Part shown: positions 40,662-43,431 of the stretch, in pieces
Numbering within the stretch: the stretch's first letter is position 1
Layout: the number at the start of each line of letters is the position of its first letter
Position numbers and translations under genes: made by a program
Origin: Microscillaceae bacterium
GTDB taxonomy: Bacteria > Bacteroidota > Bacteroidia > Cytophagales > Microscillaceae
Assembly: GCA_025455045.1 (NCBI GenBank)
Contig: JALONJ010000009.1
Coordinates: 1 to 43,431 of the forward strand
Direction of reading: 5' to 3'
DNA length: 43,431 bases
Notes under the pieces: model-generated
Databases searched by the model: none
What the model was told of the DNA's origin: nothing
What the model saw: the letters and a program-made list of their open reading frames with translations, nothing else

Positions 40662-43314
40662 CTTATGCTTATGGCTGGGAATACTTGCTGTAGCCTATTT
40701 CAATTCCAATAGGTTCAATTAAAAGTAAAAGAGATGCGCGAGCAAAACGTCAAACTACAGTATTTCAATTCCAATAGGTTCAATTAAAAGGAATTGAAAT
40801 TTTTTTCGTTTCAATTCTTGTTTTTCATTTCAATTCCAATAGGTTCAATTAAAAGTTGATAGAAGCATTAAAATCAAAAGCCACATCTAAATTTCAATTC
40901 CAATAGGTTCAATTAAAAGCGTACAGGATAAGAATGGAGTGCGCCGGTTCTCGGATTTCAATTCCAATAGGTTCAATTAAAAGACATTTAGGTTATCCTA
41001 ACCTTGAAATTATTTCTGCTATTTCAATTCCAATAGGTTCAATTAAAAGGACCGAACAACAATGGTACAACGCAATCAAAAAAATTTCAATTCCAATAGG
41101 TTCAATTAAAAGCTGCCTTTTAGTTTATTGATTTAAGCAACCGCTTCGGATTTCAATTCCAATAGGTTCAATTAAAAGTGTAAATCTGTGGTTGGCTGGT
41201 TGGTTTGTCTAGGTATTTCAATTCCAATAGGTTCAATTAAAAGGTTACTTGAATCGGATTAATCAAATGATAGCTAAAAAATTTCAATTCCAATAGGTTC
41301 AATTAAAAGTAATGAACCGAGTAATGATTTTGGAAAATTTTGGAGTATTTCAATTCCAATAGGTTCAATTAAAAGCGGGTTAATAAAGACTTTCATTGAT
41401 TTGTAAGTTTAATTTCAATTCCAATAGGTTCAATTAAAAGCTATTGAGGCTAAAATGAATGACTACCTGCGCCGAAAATTTCAATTCCAATAGGTTCAAT
41501 TAAAAGGGCACTACGCTCACCATTACGCACCGAGATTCGCTCAATTTCAATTCCAATAGGTTCAATTAAAAGCATTGACTGATTTAATCAAAGAAATTGA
41601 AATCAAATTTCAATTCCAATAGGTTCAATTAAAAGTATACTCCGCCCTGTTGAACAATCTAGTAAATAACGATTTCAATTCCAATAGGTTCAATTAAAAG
41701 CGGGAATGCGCCCAAATCCAATACTTTCTGATAAACATTTCAATTCCAATAGGTTCAATTAAAAGTTCCAAAAGTTTTGTAATGCAATAATTACAAGCAT
41801 ATTTCAATTCCAATAGGTTCAATTAAAAGCTCAAAAGAAAAATGCTGGGCAATCCGTATTTATATTTCAATTCCAATAGGTTCAATTAAAAGTCCACTGC
41901 TCCTTGGCGTATCGGAGCGGACTTTTAAATTTCAATTCCAATAGGTTCAATTAAAAGAAAATCAAACTCAATGAGATTTTAAAATTTCTTGAGCTATTTC
42001 AATTCCAATAGGTTCAATTAAAAGCAATCTGCAATACTTAGATATGTTTATTAGTGATACATTTCAATTCCAATAGGTTCAATTAAAAGCAATTCGAACT
42101 AATTGAATTGGCTAATTTTATCAAATTTCAATTCCAATAGGTTCAATTAAAAGGAATGTCGGTTGTGCCAACGATTATCCAATCTGCATATTTCAATTCC
42201 AATAGGTTCAATTAAAAGAATGTGACATATAACAGAGCCTTTGTTGTAAAACGATTTCAATTCCAATAGGTTCAATTAAAAGCAAGGTAAAAAATTTTGT
42301 ACGTTTAGTATTGCCATATTTCAATTCCAATAGGTTCAATTAAAAGATGGCATTTATCAAAGTTAAAGAATCGATATTTATATTTCAATTCCAATAGGTT
42401 CAATTAAAAGAGCTAGTCAAATATGGCTAGAAAGTTTGTATTACTTATTTCAATTCCAATAGGTTCAATTAAAAGCCAAACTGATGCGTAATCAAATCCA
42501 AGCCTATTTATTTCAATTCCAATAGGTTCAATTAAAAGCCGGTTTAGGAGTGCCGACAATGGACGGGTTTCACGCATTTCAATTCCAATAGGTTCAATTA
42601 AAAGTTTTTCTACCTTACGCTTAGTTTTGAGGCGCGTAAGATTTCAATTCCAATAGGTTCAATTAAAAGCAAGGTTGGTTTTGGCACTCTGATTTTAATT
42701 TCATATTTCAATTCCAATAGGTTCAATTAAAAGAATTATCGCTCTAATTACCTTTAAACTAGGTTCGCTATTTCAATTCCAATAGGTTCAATTAAAAGAG
42801 AAGTACAGCCGATAAAATTTGAAAAAATCCGAGTATTTCAATTCCAATAGGTTCAATTAAAAGGTTAATACCAGCATCTTGCAATTCAAGAACTGACTTA
42901 TTTCAATTCCAATAGGTTCAATTAAAAGAAACAATAAAAAAATGAGCGATGTATTTTTAAAATCATTTCAATTCCAATAGGTTCAATTAAAAGCCTCAAT
43001 TCCCTCGATTTCCGAACCGCCAAAACTATTTCAATTCCAATAGGTTCAATTAAAAGTTGAGTTTGCCGAAAAATCAAAAAGCCCAACGGTTATTTCAATT
43101 CCAATAGGTTCAATTAAAAGGTTGCACGGGGGCGTTGAAATTTAGCAGCCTTGCTTATTTCAATTCCAATAGGTTCAATTAAAAGTTCCTGTGAATTTTG
43201 TGATGTAAAACAGCTTCGTTATTTCAATTCCAATAGGTTCAATTAAAAGGCAAGCTAAAGCTCAAGCGCAGTTAAGAGGTTCGGTATTTCAATTCCAATA
43301 GGTTCAATTAAAAG
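40633..43314 (-). CRISPR. CRISPR array, 42 repeats and 41 spacers
   Basis: A 29-base repeat (plus strand ATTTCAATTC...CAATTAAAAG) recurs 42 times with 41 spacers of 34-38 bases, all different by eye. Read on the minus strand the repeat ends in ATTGAAAT, the 8-base 5' handle typical of crRNAs from type I and III systems. The only degenerate repeat is the leftmost (40633-40661), with G for A at position 1 and A for T at position 18. Both facts say the array is transcribed leftward with the leader at the right edge. The repeat is nearly unstructured, which needs a Cas6-type processing enzyme. Repeat and spacer lengths suit subtype I-B or type III, but no cas gene is in the window, so the subtype is open. 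Confidence 0.98.
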
Positions 43315-43431
43315 TGCGTCTAACTTTTGTGCAGGGTGTGATTTCAGTATGATGTAGTTAATTGTCTCTAGGGTAGAGGAATTTCCAAGCTTGTTCCCAT
43401 CGACCTTTGGTCAAGACTAAACTTCTTAGCA
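43315..43431 (-). other. Sequence flanking the array, possible leader side
   Basis: No repeat follows within one spacer length after 43314, so the array ends here on the right. By orientation this should be the leader side. However, the stretch is more GC-rich than a usual leader, and a minus-strand reading frame ends within it (43358), leaving only about 43 bases for a leader. The last 43 bases next to the array show no TA-rich tract. Confidence 0.45.
43358..43431 (-). CDS. Possible C-terminal end of a gene cut by the window edge
   Basis: On the minus strand the edge of the window opens with a frame reading LRSLVLTKGRWEQAWKFLYP followed by RDN and stop (TAA, 43360-43358). The residue mix (two tryptophans, basic and aromatic) looks protein-like. 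The fragment is only 23 codons and no family can be named. It could be the end of a cas gene upstream of the array or of an inserted mobile element. Confidence is low. Confidence 0.3.
   Translation of the reverse strand, partial: LRSLVLTKGRWEQAWKFLYPRDN

Noticed and set aside
40934-41131. Frame of 65 codons with a repeated ISIPIGSIK motif
   Set aside because: The protein repeat is only the CRISPR repeat translated.

Overview
The window reads as chromosomal DNA of a low-GC member of the Bacteroidota, probably the Cytophagales or a related order. The phylum call is firm and anything below it is inference. The evidence is the protein content: CarboxypepD_reg-like, DUF2807, WG-repeat and 7TMR-DISM kinase proteins, plus an rpsU-xerC-hpf gene string. 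Start codons lack clear Shine-Dalgarno sequences, and a few TAnnTTTG-like -7 boxes are visible. No rRNA, tRNA, phage or transposase gene was recognised.

Layout. 1-3683: two small hypothetical proteins, lipoate-protein ligase, a calcineurin-like phosphoesterase. 3684-7453: a leucine-rich-repeat protein with a BRCT-like centre, then a nucleotide-sugar pair (nucleotidyltransferase and SDR reductase). 7747-11601: a MoxR/CoxD AAA ATPase, a CoxE-like VWA protein, a PD-(D/E)XK nuclease-like protein and a second MoxR ATPase. 12023-20348: envelope genes (SppA, an NTF2-like secreted protein, Lnt, a CarboxypepD_reg protein, a WG-repeat protein). 20349-31371: a 7TMR-DISM histidine kinase, a TPR protein, a PLP aldolase/racemase-like enzyme, a 4Fe-4S/CDGSH protein, Maf, a fatty acid desaturase, a DUF2807 lipoprotein, a quinone oxidoreductase and two small proteins. 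31635-39643: a DUF4405-type membrane protein, a PAP2 phosphatase, QueA, the hpf-xerC-rpsU operon, Aat and an acyl-CoA dehydrogenase fused to an SCP2 domain. 40633-43314: a CRISPR array of 42 repeats and 41 spacers, with no cas gene in view. Its repeat sequence and its degenerate left end both say it is transcribed on the minus strand from a leader lying to the right.

The most striking feature is not a gene. A palindromic repeat with core TGATWATCA, flanked by TAA/TTA arms, occurs 39 times exactly by my hand count, plus about 15 one-mismatch copies. It sits in almost every gap between transcription units and is missing from the gaps inside the evident operons. Two pairs of it lie inside short elements with TTCGG-type terminal inverted repeats (20060-20221 and 35183-35313). 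In one place, downstream of sppA, it forms the stem of an intrinsic terminator. Three other families of short non-coding inverted-repeat elements share the same gaps, so the intergenic space is unusually rich in small repeats.

Most genes are single transcription units with housekeeping or envelope roles. The likeliest functional groupings are the MoxR-VWA-nuclease cluster, the nucleotide-sugar pair and the rpsU-xerC-hpf operon.
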